From QHXW01 sp035297145 (GTDB taxonomy: Bacteria; Acidobacteriota; Terriglobia; Bryobacterales; Bryobacteraceae), in assembly GCA_035297145.1 (NCBI GenBank), contig DATGZN010000077.1, forward strand, positions 1 to 64,000: DNA of 64,000 nucleotides, written 5' to 3'. Below, piece after piece: positions 49,353 through 58,055 of this stretch. A model generated the notes under the pieces. That model did not search any database. It was given only the letters and a program-made list of their open reading frames with translations, and was not told the origin of the DNA. The stretch's first letter is position 1. The number at the start of each line of letters is the position of its first letter. The position numbers were made by a program, and so were the translations under genes.

Positions 49353-52300
49353 ATGCCACGCCGAAATGACCTCAAACGAATTCTGATCGTGGGCTCCGGG
49401 CCCATCGTGATTGGCCAGGCGTGTGAATTCGACTACTCGGGGACGCAGGCGGCCAAGGCGCTGCGGTCGGATGGTTACGAAGTGGTGCTGGTGAACTCGA
49501 ATCCCGCCACGATCATGACCGACCCCGAGCTGGCCGACCGAACTTATGTGGAGCCGCTGACCCGCGCGTATCTGGAAGAGATCATCAGGATCGAACGGCC
49601 GGACGCGTTGCTTTCGACGGTGGGCGGGCAAACCGGGCTGAACCTCTCGGTGGAGCTGGCGGAATCGGGAGTGCTGGAGAAATACGGCGTCGAGCTGATT
49701 GGCGCGAAGATCGACGCGATCAAGAAGGCTGAAGACCGGCTTCTGTTCAAAGACGCGATGCTGCGCATTGGCCTGGAAACGCCGGAATCGCAACTCGTGA
49801 ACAACGTTGAGGACGGGCACGAGTTCCTGGCGCGTATCGGCTATCCGGCGATTCTGCGGCCGAGCTTCACGCTTGGCGGTACGGGCGGCGGCATCGCGTA
49901 TCACAGCGAAGACCTGACGGAGATCTTGGAGCGCGGGCTGGCGCTTTCGCCGGTCCACGAAGTCCTGATCGAGAAGAGTGTGCTGGGCTGGAAGGAATTC
50001 GAGCTGGAGGTGATGCGCGACCTGGCGGACAACGTCATCATCATCTGCTCGATTGAGAATTTCGACCCAATGGGCGTGCACACCGGCGACTCGATCACGG
50101 TGGCGCCCGCGCAAACGCTCACCGATCGCGAATACCAGATGATGCGCGACGCGGCCATCCGCTGTCTGCGCGAGATCGGCGTGGATACCGGTGGCTCGAA
50201 TGTGCAGTTCGCGATCAATCCGGCGAACGGACGCATGGTGATTGTCGAGATGAACCCGCGGGTCTCCCGCAGCTCGGCGCTGGCATCGAAAGCCACGGGA
50301 TTTCCCATCGCGAAGATCGCTGCCAAGCTGGCGGTGGGCTACCGGCTGGACGAGATCCGCAACGACATCACCAAGACCACGCCGGCATCGTTTGAGCCGA
50401 CTCTCGATTACGTCGTGGTGAAGATTCCCAAATGGCAATTCGAAAAATTCCCGGGTGCGAACCCGACTCTGGGCACGCAGATGAAATCCGTGGGCGAGGT
50501 GATGGCCATCGGGCGCACGTTCAAAGAGGCGCTCTGGAAAGGCATTCGCAGCCTGGAAACAGGGAGAAAATTCGGCTCGGAGACGTTCGATCCCAGCCTC
50601 ATCCCGCAAAAACTCACCACGCCCACGCCGGATCGGCTGAACTATATCCGGTTTGCGTTCGAATCGGGACAGACAGTTGAGCAGATTCATGAGCGGACGG
50701 CGATCGATCCGTGGTTTCTGGAGCAGATCCGCGAGGTGGTGGCGTTCGAAGGCGAATTGAAGGACGAGAAGCTGGAGACAGCGACGCGCGAGTTGTTCGC
50801 TACCGCGAAACGGTACGGCATTTCGGATGCGCAGTTTGCCAAATCCTGGGGCGTGGCCGAATTGGCAGTGCGCGCGCGCCGCAAGGAACTGGGCGTCCGC
50901 GCGGTCTTCAATCGCGTGGACACGTGCGCGGCGGAGTTCGAGAGCTTCACGCCGTATTTGTACTCCACTTACGAACTGGCATGCGAAGCTGAGCCGACGG
51001 CGCGCAAGAAGGTCATGATTCTGGGGAGCGGGCCCAACCGCATCGGGCAGGGAATTGAGTTCGATTACTGCTGCTGCCATGCGTCGTTTGCTCTGCAAGC
51101 GGATGGCGTTGAATCGATCATGGTGAACTGCAATCCGGAAACGGTCTCGACGGATTACGACACGAGCGACCGGCTCTACTTCGAACCGCTCACACTGGAG
51201 CACGTGCTGAACATCTACGATACCGAGAAGCCGGACGGCGTCATTGTGCAGTTCGGCGGGCAGACGCCGCTCAATCTCGCGGTGCCTTTGAAGAAACTCG
51301 GTGTTCCCATCATCGGTACCGATCCGGAAAACATCGACCTCGCCGAAGACCGGAAGCTGTTCGGCAAATTGCTCGAAGATCTCGGTATTCCATGCCCGCC
51401 GAACCGCGCGGCGACGAGTGTAGAAGAAGCGTGCGAGGTGGCGCGCCGGATTGGCTACCCTGTGCTGGTGCGGCCGAGCTATGTGCTCGGCGGCCGCGCC
51501 ATGGTGATTGCTTACGACGAAGAAACGGTGCGCCAGTACATGCGAGAAGCCGTAACGTTTTCTCAGGAGCGGCCGGTGCTCGTCGACCGGTTTCTGGAAG
51601 ACGCGACCGAAGTCGACGTGGACGCTCTCGGCGATACTGAGAATGTTCTGATCGCGGGCATAATGGAGCACATCGAAGAAGCCGGCGTCCACTCAGGCGA
51701 TAGCTCCTGCGTGCTGCCGCCAATGTCGCTCAAGCCCAAGGATGTCGCCACCATTGAAGACTACACGGTGCGCCTGGCCCTGGCGCTCAAAGTGGTGGGC
51801 CTGATGAACGTGCAATACGCGATCAAGGACGACGTGGTGTACGTGCTGGAAGTGAATCCGCGGGCCTCCCGTACGGTTCCCTACGTCAGCAAAGCCACGG
51901 GCGTGCCGCTGCCCAAGGTGGCCGTAGGCTTGATGCTCGGGCGGAAGCTGCGAGAGATGACGCATCTCACGCAAGGGATGAGTTCAGGCCGGTTGCCGGT
52001 GCCGCAGAGCTTTGTGAAATCGCCGGTGTTCCCGTTCAACAAATTTCCGGGCGTGGATCCGGCTCTGGGTCCGGAAATGCGTTCTACCGGCGAGGTGATG
52101 GGGGTGGGCGAAAGCTTCGGCGAGGCATTCGCCAAGGCTCAATTAAGCGCGGGCACACCGCTGCCCGAGAGTGGAACTGTCTTCATCAGCGTGAATGAAC
52201 GCTATAAGTCTGAGGCCGCGCAGGTGGCGCGCCGATTCGCCGAACTGGGATTCAACCTGGTGGCGACGCGTGGAACAGCCGCAGCCATCGAAGCGGCGGG

Positions 52301-52583
52301 CTTGCGCTGCAAGGTCATTTTCAAGGTGAATGAGGGGCGGCCGAACGCAGTTGACCTGCTGAAAGCGGGCACGATCCAACTCGTCATCTATACAGCTACC
52401 GGCGCGCTGTCATTCTCGGACGAGAAAGCGATTCGCCGCAGCGCCATTACGTTTCGCGTGCCGTGCATCACGACGATTAGCGGCGCGCGTGCCGCGGTGG
52501 AGGCCATCGCCGCGCGCAAACGAGAGCCTCTTCGCGTGTGGAGCTTGCAGCAGATTCACGAAGCGAAGCGGACGGCGGTCTAA
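49353..52583 (+). CDS. carB: Carbamoyl phosphate synthase large subunit
   Basis: A 1076-aa CarB of full length. Two ATP-grasp halves are evident: the first with LIVGSGPIVIGQACEFDYSG and RPSFTLGGTGGGIAY, the second with MILGSGPNRIGQGIEFDY and RPSYVLGGRAMVIAYDE. The C-terminal MGS-like allosteric domain is also present (FISVNERYKSEAAQVARRFAELGF, KVNEGRPNAVDLL). It makes carbamoyl phosphate from bicarbonate, ammonia and two ATP. A very long antisense frame across it is a coding shadow. Confidence 0.97.
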   Translation: MPRRNDLKRILIVGSGPIVIGQACEFDYSGTQAAKALRSDGYEVVLVNSNPATIMTDPELADRTYVEPLTRAYLEEIIRIERPDALLSTVGGQTGLNLSVELAESGVLEKYGVELIGAKIDAIKKAEDRLLFKDAMLRIGLETPESQLVNNVEDGHEFLARIGYPAILRPSFTLGGTGGGIAYHSEDLTEILERGLALSPVHEVLIEKSVLGWKEFELEVMRDLADNVIIICSIENFDPMGVHTGDSITVAPAQTLTDREYQMMRDAAIRCLREIGVDTGGSNVQFAINPANGRMVIVEMNPRVSRSSALASKATGFPIAKIAAKLAVGYRLDEIRNDITKTTPASFEPTLDYVVVKIPKWQFEKFPGANPTLGTQMKSVGEVMAIGRTFKEALWKGIRSLETGRKFGSETFDPSLIPQKLTTPTPDRLNYIRFAFESGQTVEQIHERTAIDPWFLEQIREVVAFEGELKDEKLETATRELFATAKRYGISDAQFAKSWGVAELAVRARRKELGVRAVFNRVDTCAAEFESFTPYLYSTYELACEAEPTARKKVMILGSGPNRIGQGIEFDYCCCHASFALQADGVESIMVNCNPETVSTDYDTSDRLYFEPLTLEHVLNIYDTEKPDGVIVQFGGQTPLNLAVPLKKLGVPIIGTDPENIDLAEDRKLFGKLLEDLGIPCPPNRAATSVEEACEVARRIGYPVLVRPSYVLGGRAMVIAYDEETVRQYMREAVTFSQERPVLVDRFLEDATEVDVDALGDTENVLIAGIMEHIEEAGVHSGDSSCVLPPMSLKPKDVATIEDYTVRLALALKVVGLMNVQYAIKDDVVYVLEVNPRASRTVPYVSKATGVPLPKVAVGLMLGRKLREMTHLTQGMSSGRLPVPQSFVKSPVFPFNKFPGVDPALGPEMRSTGEVMGVGESFGEAFAKAQLSAGTPLPESGTVFISVNERYKSEAAQVARRFAELGFNLVATRGTAAAIEAAGLRCKVIFKVNEGRPNAVDLLKAGTIQLVIYTATGALSFSDEKAIRRSAITFRVPCITTISGARAAVEAIAARKREPLRVWSLQQIHEAKRTAV

Positions 52584-52608
52584 GGTGTCGGGACGGCAGG
52601 AGGAACGG

Positions 52609-52986
52609 TCAGAACAGCTGGATATCCTTCATCGGGTAGTGTTTTCTATTTCTTGTCCAAAGACGCAGTAGATGAATCGATGCCGTCGCGGCAATCAGCG
52701 CATCGCCCAGCTCCACGCTGTGGCTGCGGTGAAACTGCCGGAGATAATCGCCGGCTTTAGCGCCGATGGCAGAGTTGATGGGCACACAGGTCATCACCGC
52801 AAACCAAGCGCTGACGGATTCGCGCTCACCTTCTCGGGTTCCGTGCCAGACCTCTGCGGCAGTGACTGGCGAGTACAGGAGCAAAGCGTCGCTCGCGGCT
52901 AACTCAGCCCAGCGTGATTGGACCCGATCGTCGCGCTGACGCAGCACTTCAATGGCGACGTCCGAATCCAGAAGAACAGCGTTCAC
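52609..52986 (-). CDS. VapC-type PIN-domain toxin
   Basis: A 125-aa PIN ribonuclease with a GTG start at 52986. Acidic active-site residues are seen at Asp7/Asp9 (LLDSDV), Glu45 (VTAAEVWHG) and Asp95 (ELGDALIAA), with Asn113 in the TRNRKHY segment where many VapCs have Asp or Asn. The start forms a GTGA overlap with the antitoxin stop. It should cleave tRNA or rRNA when unbound. Confidence 0.9.
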   Translation of the reverse strand: MNAVLLDSDVAIEVLRQRDDRVQSRWAELAASDALLLYSPVTAAEVWHGTREGERESVSAWFAVMTCVPINSAIGAKAGDYLRQFHRSHSVELGDALIAATASIHLLRLWTRNRKHYPMKDIQLF

Positions 52987-53237
52987 CGTTGAACTCGCTC
53001 GAGCCGTTTACCCTGCCTGAGGCTTCTAACGTAAGACTCGGTACCCGGAAGATCCCGGCGGTCCTTCCACAACCCCACAACGGATTTCAGAACATGTTCC
53101 CGATTCGTCTTCTCTCCCACATACCGTTCGCGAACGGCTTGGCGTACGAGGTCCGAAATGGATGTGCCGGATTGACGCGACAGAATCTGCAATACCTTCC
53201 AGACGTGCTCCTCGAGGTAGAGCTGGGTCCGCTTCAT
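52983..53237 (-). CDS. VapB-type ribbon-helix-helix antitoxin
   Basis: An 84-aa protein. The N-terminal MKRTQLYLEEHVWKVLQILSRQSGTSISDLVRQAV is a ribbon-helix-helix DNA-binding domain, with a polar toxin-binding tail (GLWKDRRDLPGTESYVRSL). It is cotranscribed with the PIN toxin and has a dyad immediately upstream of its ATG. Confidence 0.85.
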   Translation of the reverse strand: MKRTQLYLEEHVWKVLQILSRQSGTSISDLVRQAVRERYVGEKTNREHVLKSVVGLWKDRRDLPGTESYVRSLRQGKRLERVQR

Positions 53238-53254
53238 GATGTATATTGTACATC
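53238..53254. promoter_or_regulatory. Operator-like dyad at the VapB start
   Basis: GATGTA-TATTG-TACATC, a 6-bp inverted repeat that begins at the base next to the antitoxin ATG. A minus-strand TACAAT lies 7 bases before the ATG, so the message might also be leaderless, but no good -35 is seen. Confidence 0.5.
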
Positions 53255-53307
53255 GCCGCTCGTCGAACCGGCCGACCGGCTAACGATGAGGCGCACGCAG
53301 AAGAGAA

Positions 53308-53332
53308 ACGGGGCGCCCAAAAAGCGCCCCGT
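53308..53332. terminator. GC-rich hairpin between VapB and the sigma gene
   Basis: ACGGGGCGC (53308-53316), loop CCAAAAA, GCGCCCCGT (53324-53332), a perfect 9-bp stem. On the minus strand the loop is T-rich but no T-run follows. It lies in a 250-base spacer upstream of both divergent units. Confidence 0.45.
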
Positions 53333-53336
53333 GGGA

Positions 53337-53353
53337 ACAGGCGCGAGGCCTGT
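53337..53353. repeat. Short palindrome of the ACAGGC/GCCTGT type
   Basis: ACAGGC (53337-53342), a 5-base spacer, then GCCTGT (53348-53353). The core resembles the REP-like palindromes at 20761 and 59588, which also carry AGGC/GCCT arms, but has a different loop and flanks. The following bases to 53480 show nothing certain. Confidence 0.4.
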
Positions 53354-53487
53354 GCCGCGTCGAAAGGATTTGACCCTGTGCTGATGACTTCTTGGTCCCC
53401 TTCTCATCGGGGCATTCGCTAGCTTAACACAGGTTTCAAAAACCAACCGGCGACGCTATAATTGTCCCACGATATTGCAGGCGGACA

Positions 53488-54054
53488 GTGCAGTTTCAAA
53501 CCTTCGACGAGGACTATCTTCGGCGGTTACGGGACGGCGACTCCCACGTGGAGCAGCACTTCGCCAGTTATTTCGGCGAGCTGATCCAACTGAAGCTGAG
53601 ACGCCGCATACGCACCCGGCAATTGCTGGAGGACATACAGCAGGAGACGCTGTGCCGGGTTCTGAAGACCTTGCGGGATCCGGCCGGTCTCCGCGATGCC
53701 AGAAAACTCGGCGCATTTGTCAGCTCAGTTTGCAATAACGTGGCTTTGGAGTTGACCCGTTCAGAGAACCGCTATGAGCCGTCCGAACGCGATTTCGACG
53801 ATCGAGCAGGCGCGGGGCAAGACCCGGACGCATCACTCATCAACGAGCAGCGGCAGCGGCAGGTCAAAAAGATCCTCGATAAACTCGACGAACGTGACCG
53901 CAAGCTGTTGAGGGCTATTTTTCTCGAGGAACTGACGTCCCCGGAGGTCTGCCGCCGTTTTGACGTCCAGCCGGATTACCTCCGCGTGCTGATTTTCCGC
54001 GCCAAAGCCCGCTTTCGGCAGGAGTTCACGCGAGAAGCGGGATCCGCCAGATGA
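53488..54054 (+). CDS. Sigma-70-family (ECF-like) sigma factor of the CHAT cassette
   Basis: A 188-aa protein with a GTG start. Region 2 is DEDYLRRLRDGDSHVEQHFASYFGELIQLKLRRRI and QLLEDIQQETLCRVLKTL; region 4 is ILDKLDERDRKLLRAIFLEELTSPEVCRRFDVQPDYLRVLIFRAKARFRQ. Region 4 helix H4 (QPDYLRVLIFRAKARF) is the DNA-reading element. Its type is the solo ECF group common in Bryobacterales. Anti-sigma, unknown and CHAT genes follow in the same direction. Confidence 0.85.
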   Translation: MQFQTFDEDYLRRLRDGDSHVEQHFASYFGELIQLKLRRRIRTRQLLEDIQQETLCRVLKTLRDPAGLRDARKLGAFVSSVCNNVALELTRSENRYEPSERDFDDRAGAGQDPDASLINEQRQRQVKKILDKLDERDRKLLRAIFLEELTSPEVCRRFDVQPDYLRVLIFRAKARFRQEFTREAGSAR

Positions 54055-54100
54055 AACGCTCCAGGGCCGGAGTGCACTATCTCATTGGAGACAAGGGTTG

Positions 54101-54763
54101 ATGGATCACGAGACTGCTGTCCGAATCCAGGCGGCGGAGCGCTACGTCCTGGAGGAGTTCCCGCCGGAGGAACGAGCCGCATTCGAGGAGCATTTCTTCG
54201 AATGCCCGGAATGCGCTGAGGGAGTCCGATCCGCCTCGATTTTCGCAGCCAACGCATCGCAGGCGCTTAAGGACGAACGCAGCAAAGAAAAGGCGAAACT
54301 GGAGAGCGGGCGTGGCCGCCCAAACAGGCGGTTTTGGTGGACGCTGGCGGCGTCGGCCGCGCTGAACGTAGTACTGGTTGCGGGGATCGGCCTGGAACGC
54401 TTCGGTTCCCACGCTACAGAAGCGGGCATCGAGCCGCAGTTCTACCCGACCGTCGCAGTCGCGGCTGCGTCGCGCGGCAGTCAATCCACCGCCGCGCTTT
54501 CGGCCGGCGCACGGTTTTTCGGAGTGCGGTTTGACCTGATGCCCGGACAGCATTTCCAAAGCTTCGAGTATCAGATTCTTGACGCCCAAGGAACTTTGCG
54601 GTCGGCAAAATCGCTGGCGGCGCCAGCCGGCGAATCGTCCGAATTGCAGTTGGCCGTGCCGGTTGCATCGCTAGATCCTGGGGAATATGTCCTGGAGCTG
54701 CGCGGCAAACTGTCAGGAGATTCGACGGAAATTGGGCGTAGAGCCTTCGCAATTTCACGCTAG
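54101..54763 (+). CDS. Membrane anti-sigma factor with zinc finger
   Basis: A 220-aa protein; the start at ATG 54101 is preferred to TTG 54098. The N-terminal zinc motif is FEEHFFECPECAEG (H-x3-C-x2-C). One transmembrane helix lies near residues 78-98 (RFWWTLAASAALNVVLVAGIGL). The outer domain is a beta-rich fold: FFGVRFDLMPGQHFQSFEYQI and LQLAVPVASLDPGEYVLELRG, which resembles a carbohydrate- or cohesin-like sensor. It is the likely anti-sigma of the gene 46 bases upstream. Confidence 0.8.
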   Translation: MDHETAVRIQAAERYVLEEFPPEERAAFEEHFFECPECAEGVRSASIFAANASQALKDERSKEKAKLESGRGRPNRRFWWTLAASAALNVVLVAGIGLERFGSHATEAGIEPQFYPTVAVAAASRGSQSTAALSAGARFFGVRFDLMPGQHFQSFEYQILDAQGTLRSAKSLAAPAGESSELQLAVPVASLDPGEYVLELRGKLSGDSTEIGRRAFAISR

Positions 54764-54774
54764 AATAGGTCACC

Positions 54775-55557
54775 GTGGCTACCAAGACTAAAAGCGCGAC
54801 GAAATTCCACAGCTACACTTTCCACGCGAAAGCGTTTGCAGCTCATTTTCAATTCACGAGGGACAAGGACGACGACTTCGGTCCCGAGTTCGCCCTGTCT
54901 TTCCACGGTCGCACGCCATTTCGAGGCAAGGAAAAGACCAGGGGCCACCAGCACGAGGAATTCTCTTTCACGCGCAGTTGGGCACATGTGGTCACCAGGA
55001 AAGGGCGTGGGGGCGTTTATACTACCGTCGCCAGGGCCGGGCTGAGGAATCTGAACGTAAAAGGCAAGGTGACGGCGGACGAGATCGAGGCTGGCATCAT
55101 GGCCGTCTATCGCGAGGAATGGTTTGGCGAAAAGGCTCGGCGAAGAAGCCCCCGCATATTGCCCCTTCCCCCAGTATTCAAGAACCTGAAGATCTGCGGC
55201 GAGCCTTACCGCTTAGGCAAAGAACTGATGCTGCCTGAGGCGTTTGAATTCAGCGACGTGCGCAGAAAAGAGTACTTCGAGGGTGAAGGAAAAGAGATTG
55301 AGCCAATAGAGGTTTCTGCGGCAGTCGGAAAGCGCGAGAAGTTACCTTGCGGGGAAGTCGCAATTTCTAAGGACACGCGTAGAATCGAGGTTCCGGACTT
55401 TGGTATCGTGACTTTCGCGGATTGGAAGTGGCTACCTCGCGATATTCACACCCACGAGCATACGGCGCAGTTGGTACAACTGATCGGACTGGAACTAAAG
55501 AACCCAGGATCGGGCGGCGGCGGTGGTGTGATCGTTGGCGGCAAGGGTGGCACTTAA
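54775..55557 (+). CDS. Unknown protein between the anti-sigma and TPR-CHAT genes
   Basis: A 260-aa protein starting GTG 54775, 11 bases after the anti-sigma stop. No signal peptide. Segments such as FHSYTFHAKAFAAHFQF, GRTPFRGKEKTRGHQHEEFSF and VTRKGRGGVYTTVARAGLRNLNVKGKVTADEIEAGIM are not familiar. The C-terminus is glycine-rich (NPGSGGGGGVIVGGKGGT), which could be a linker or a protease target. By position it is a candidate substrate or partner of the CHAT protein; that is inference. The CHAT gene follows about 30 bases later. Confidence 0.65.
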   Translation: MATKTKSATKFHSYTFHAKAFAAHFQFTRDKDDDFGPEFALSFHGRTPFRGKEKTRGHQHEEFSFTRSWAHVVTRKGRGGVYTTVARAGLRNLNVKGKVTADEIEAGIMAVYREEWFGEKARRRSPRILPLPPVFKNLKICGEPYRLGKELMLPEAFEFSDVRRKEYFEGEGKEIEPIEVSAAVGKREKLPCGEVAISKDTRRIEVPDFGIVTFADWKWLPRDIHTHEHTAQLVQLIGLELKNPGSGGGGGVIVGGKGGT

Positions 55558-55586
55558 ACCGGCCACTGATCTGCTCGATTCTCTTA

Positions 55587-58055
55587 TTGAATTGTTGCAG
55601 TCGTCCTTTCCATCCTTCTCCAAACATTCTCTTCGCTAACGCAGAACAGGCTTGGCGCCGAGGTGAACTTTCGGATGCCTTGACCGTCGCGGACAGTGGA
55701 ATCGAGGCGTGCCGGAACACGAAAGATTCCGAGTGGTCTGCAAAATTTGAGCTTTTAAAGGCTGAAATCCTGTTCATTCTCGATCGCGCCGACGAGGCGC
55801 GGCCTGTCCTTGAGAGCGCAGCGCGGACGGCTTCGCAGAACCCAGAGCTGGTTTCCCGCCTGCTCATGGATCAGGCAGAACTCGAGAGGCAGTCAGATCG
55901 GCCCGAAGAAGCGCGAAAACTCCTCGTTCAGGCGCGTGAACGGGCGTCTCATTCGGCACAGCCGGTGCTTGCGCAGATCGACCTGAGACTGGGCCGGCTC
56001 CTTTACGCCCTGGACAACAATTTCGATGGAGCGGACACCGCATTTCGACGGGCACTTAAATTGGCGACCGAGCAGCACGATCAGTACTTCATAGCCAACG
56101 CATCACTCGACCTCGGCCAAATCCGGTTACAACAGTTCCGCTATGATGAGGCCCTCCCATTCTTCGATGCGGCGGACAGGACTTCGCGGGATGGGTCATA
56201 CAAGCTGCTCCACGAAAGATGCCTCGGCGACCTCGGAGTATGCTACTTCCGTCTTGGCGATCTGGATCGCGCCTTGAGTTCGTATTCTGAGGCTGCACGG
56301 CTCGCTGCTACAATCCGAATGACCGACGATCAACAATTGTGGCTCGGTGATGTCGGCTCTCTCTACTACGCTCGGGCGGACTACTCCAAAGCGATCTTCT
56401 ATTACTCTCAAGCACTCGAAATTGCCCAGCGGGTGGGGAACAGTGTTAATGCAACCTGGTGGATGAATAACGTCGCGCGCGCTTACATCGATCAGCACAA
56501 ATGGGACGAGGCTGAGAAATACAACCGCCTGGCGCTCGGAGGGAAGCCCAGTGCGGAAGTGGCCCCCTATTTGCAGCTCAACGCTGGGCTCATCGCCACC
56601 ACTCGCGGACACGCGAGCGAAGCGGAATCCGCGTTTCACAAAGCTATCGAGTTGGGCCAGAAAACACACCAGCCGAACGTCGAATGGCAGGCACATTCCG
56701 GGCTTGCAGAGCTTTACCGGCCACAAAAGCGCGCAGCCGCCCAGAAAGAGTACGCGGCCGCAGTCGGCGTTCTCGACCGCGAGTGGCTGGTTCTGAGCCG
56801 TGACGATTCCAAGATCACGTTCCGCAATTATCAGGCCGGCTTTTACCAGGATTACGTGGGCTTTCTGGCGGAGCAGGGCCAGAAAGAGCACGCCCTCGAG
56901 GTTGCGGAATCCTCGCGCGCACGGCTTCTGATGCAGAAGCTCGATGGCCGCACTGCGGCGCTGCCGGCGTTTCATGCGGCTGAGGCGGTCCGGCTGGCGC
57001 GCGAGACGGGTTGTGTTTTGCTTTCCTTCTGGCTGGCGCCGAACCGCTCATATCTGTGGGCTGCAACCGCGAAAGGCGTTTCGCAGTTCGGTCTGCCCGC
57101 GGAGTCGGCGATCAATGCGCTTATCGAGCAGCATCGCAGGTCGATTGAAAATCTCGAAGACCCCCTCAACTCCGGAGGCGTTGCCGCGCGAAAGCTATAC
57201 AAGACGTTGCTCGGCCCCGTTAAGCCATTGCTGAAACGGGGGAGCCGGGTGATCATCGTTCCCGACGGCCGGCTGCATGAAGTCAACTTTGAGACTCTAA
57301 TAGTCGAGGAACCGGAGCAACACTACTGGATCGAAGACGCAACCATCGCTTTGGCGCCGTCGCTCGGAGTTCTGCGCTCGGAACGGGTGCAGCCGGTGCG
57401 GACGCCGCGGCTGTTGATCATCGGCGATCCGCTGCCCGCCGATCCCGAATTTCCCCCTTTGCCGCACTTGAAAACGGAAATCCGCGAGATCGCCGCGGGC
57501 TTTGCAGCGTCGGACCGCGCCGTCTATGCCGGCGCTGACGCTTATGCCGAGCGTTTTCGCGAAGCTGATCCGCGCGCCTTTACCGCCATCCATTTCGCCA
57601 CTCACGCTAGCGCCAACGACGAAAGCCCGCTCAATTCCGCCATCATCTTGTCGCCGCATGGCGGCAAGTACAAGCTCTATGCCAGCGAGGTCGCCGATCT
57701 GAAGCTGGACCCGGAACTGGTCACCGTTTCGGCTTGCCGCAGCGCCGGCGCGAAAGCGTATTCGGGCGAAGGTCTGATCGGTTTCTCGTGGGCATTTCTC
57801 AACGCCGGCGCGCACAACGTCGTGGCCGGCATTTGGAATGTAGATGACGCCGCGGCGCCGCTGTTGATGAAGGAGTTTTACAACGAGTGGCGTGGAGGAC
57901 GGGATGCAGCAGCCGCGCTACGCGGGGCCAAGCTCCAGCTCATGCGTTCCGGCGGAGCTTTCCGCAAGCCCTATTATTGGGGACCTTTCGAAGTCTTCAC
58001 GCGTCAGGCCACGCGTTCGGCGATCGACTTGGCCTGGAGAAACAACAGTAAGTAA
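55587..58055 (+). CDS. TPR-CHAT protein (caspase-like peptidase fold)
   Basis: About 822 aa. The start is unresolved: TTG 55587 is the first in-frame start after the previous gene, but the residues just before it (RPLICSILLLNC) look like a lipoprotein signal, so a CTG near 55569 is possible. Residues about 15-450 are TPR repeats (ERCLGDLGVCYFRLGDLDRALSSYSEA, YYSQALEIAQRVGN). Residues about 525-810 are a CHAT domain with the catalytic dyad His673 (IHFATHASAN) and Cys717 (VTVSACRSAG). CHAT domains are separase/caspase-like endopeptidases. The 3' end overlaps the opposing P5C dehydrogenase gene by 52 bases. Confidence 0.85.
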   Translation: MNCCSRPFHPSPNILFANAEQAWRRGELSDALTVADSGIEACRNTKDSEWSAKFELLKAEILFILDRADEARPVLESAARTASQNPELVSRLLMDQAELERQSDRPEEARKLLVQARERASHSAQPVLAQIDLRLGRLLYALDNNFDGADTAFRRALKLATEQHDQYFIANASLDLGQIRLQQFRYDEALPFFDAADRTSRDGSYKLLHERCLGDLGVCYFRLGDLDRALSSYSEAARLAATIRMTDDQQLWLGDVGSLYYARADYSKAIFYYSQALEIAQRVGNSVNATWWMNNVARAYIDQHKWDEAEKYNRLALGGKPSAEVAPYLQLNAGLIATTRGHASEAESAFHKAIELGQKTHQPNVEWQAHSGLAELYRPQKRAAAQKEYAAAVGVLDREWLVLSRDDSKITFRNYQAGFYQDYVGFLAEQGQKEHALEVAESSRARLLMQKLDGRTAALPAFHAAEAVRLARETGCVLLSFWLAPNRSYLWAATAKGVSQFGLPAESAINALIEQHRRSIENLEDPLNSGGVAARKLYKTLLGPVKPLLKRGSRVIIVPDGRLHEVNFETLIVEEPEQHYWIEDATIALAPSLGVLRSERVQPVRTPRLLIIGDPLPADPEFPPLPHLKTEIREIAAGFAASDRAVYAGADAYAERFREADPRAFTAIHFATHASANDESPLNSAIILSPHGGKYKLYASEVADLKLDPELVTVSACRSAGAKAYSGEGLIGFSWAFLNAGAHNVVAGIWNVDDAAAPLLMKEFYNEWRGGRDAAAALRGAKLQLMRSGGAFRKPYYWGPFEVFTRQATRSAIDLAWRNNSK

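Noticed and set aside
49137..51692. Open frame of 851 codons on the minus strand opposite carB
   Set aside because: It is the antisense shadow of a highly conserved GC-rich gene: it has no recognisable domain and no ribosome-binding site, and carB itself is certain.
53355..53425. Possible tRNA on the minus strand (GGTCAAATCC resembles a T-loop)
   Set aside because: The T-stem has mismatches, the anticodon arm does not form properly and no clean 7-bp acceptor stem with standard spacing was found.
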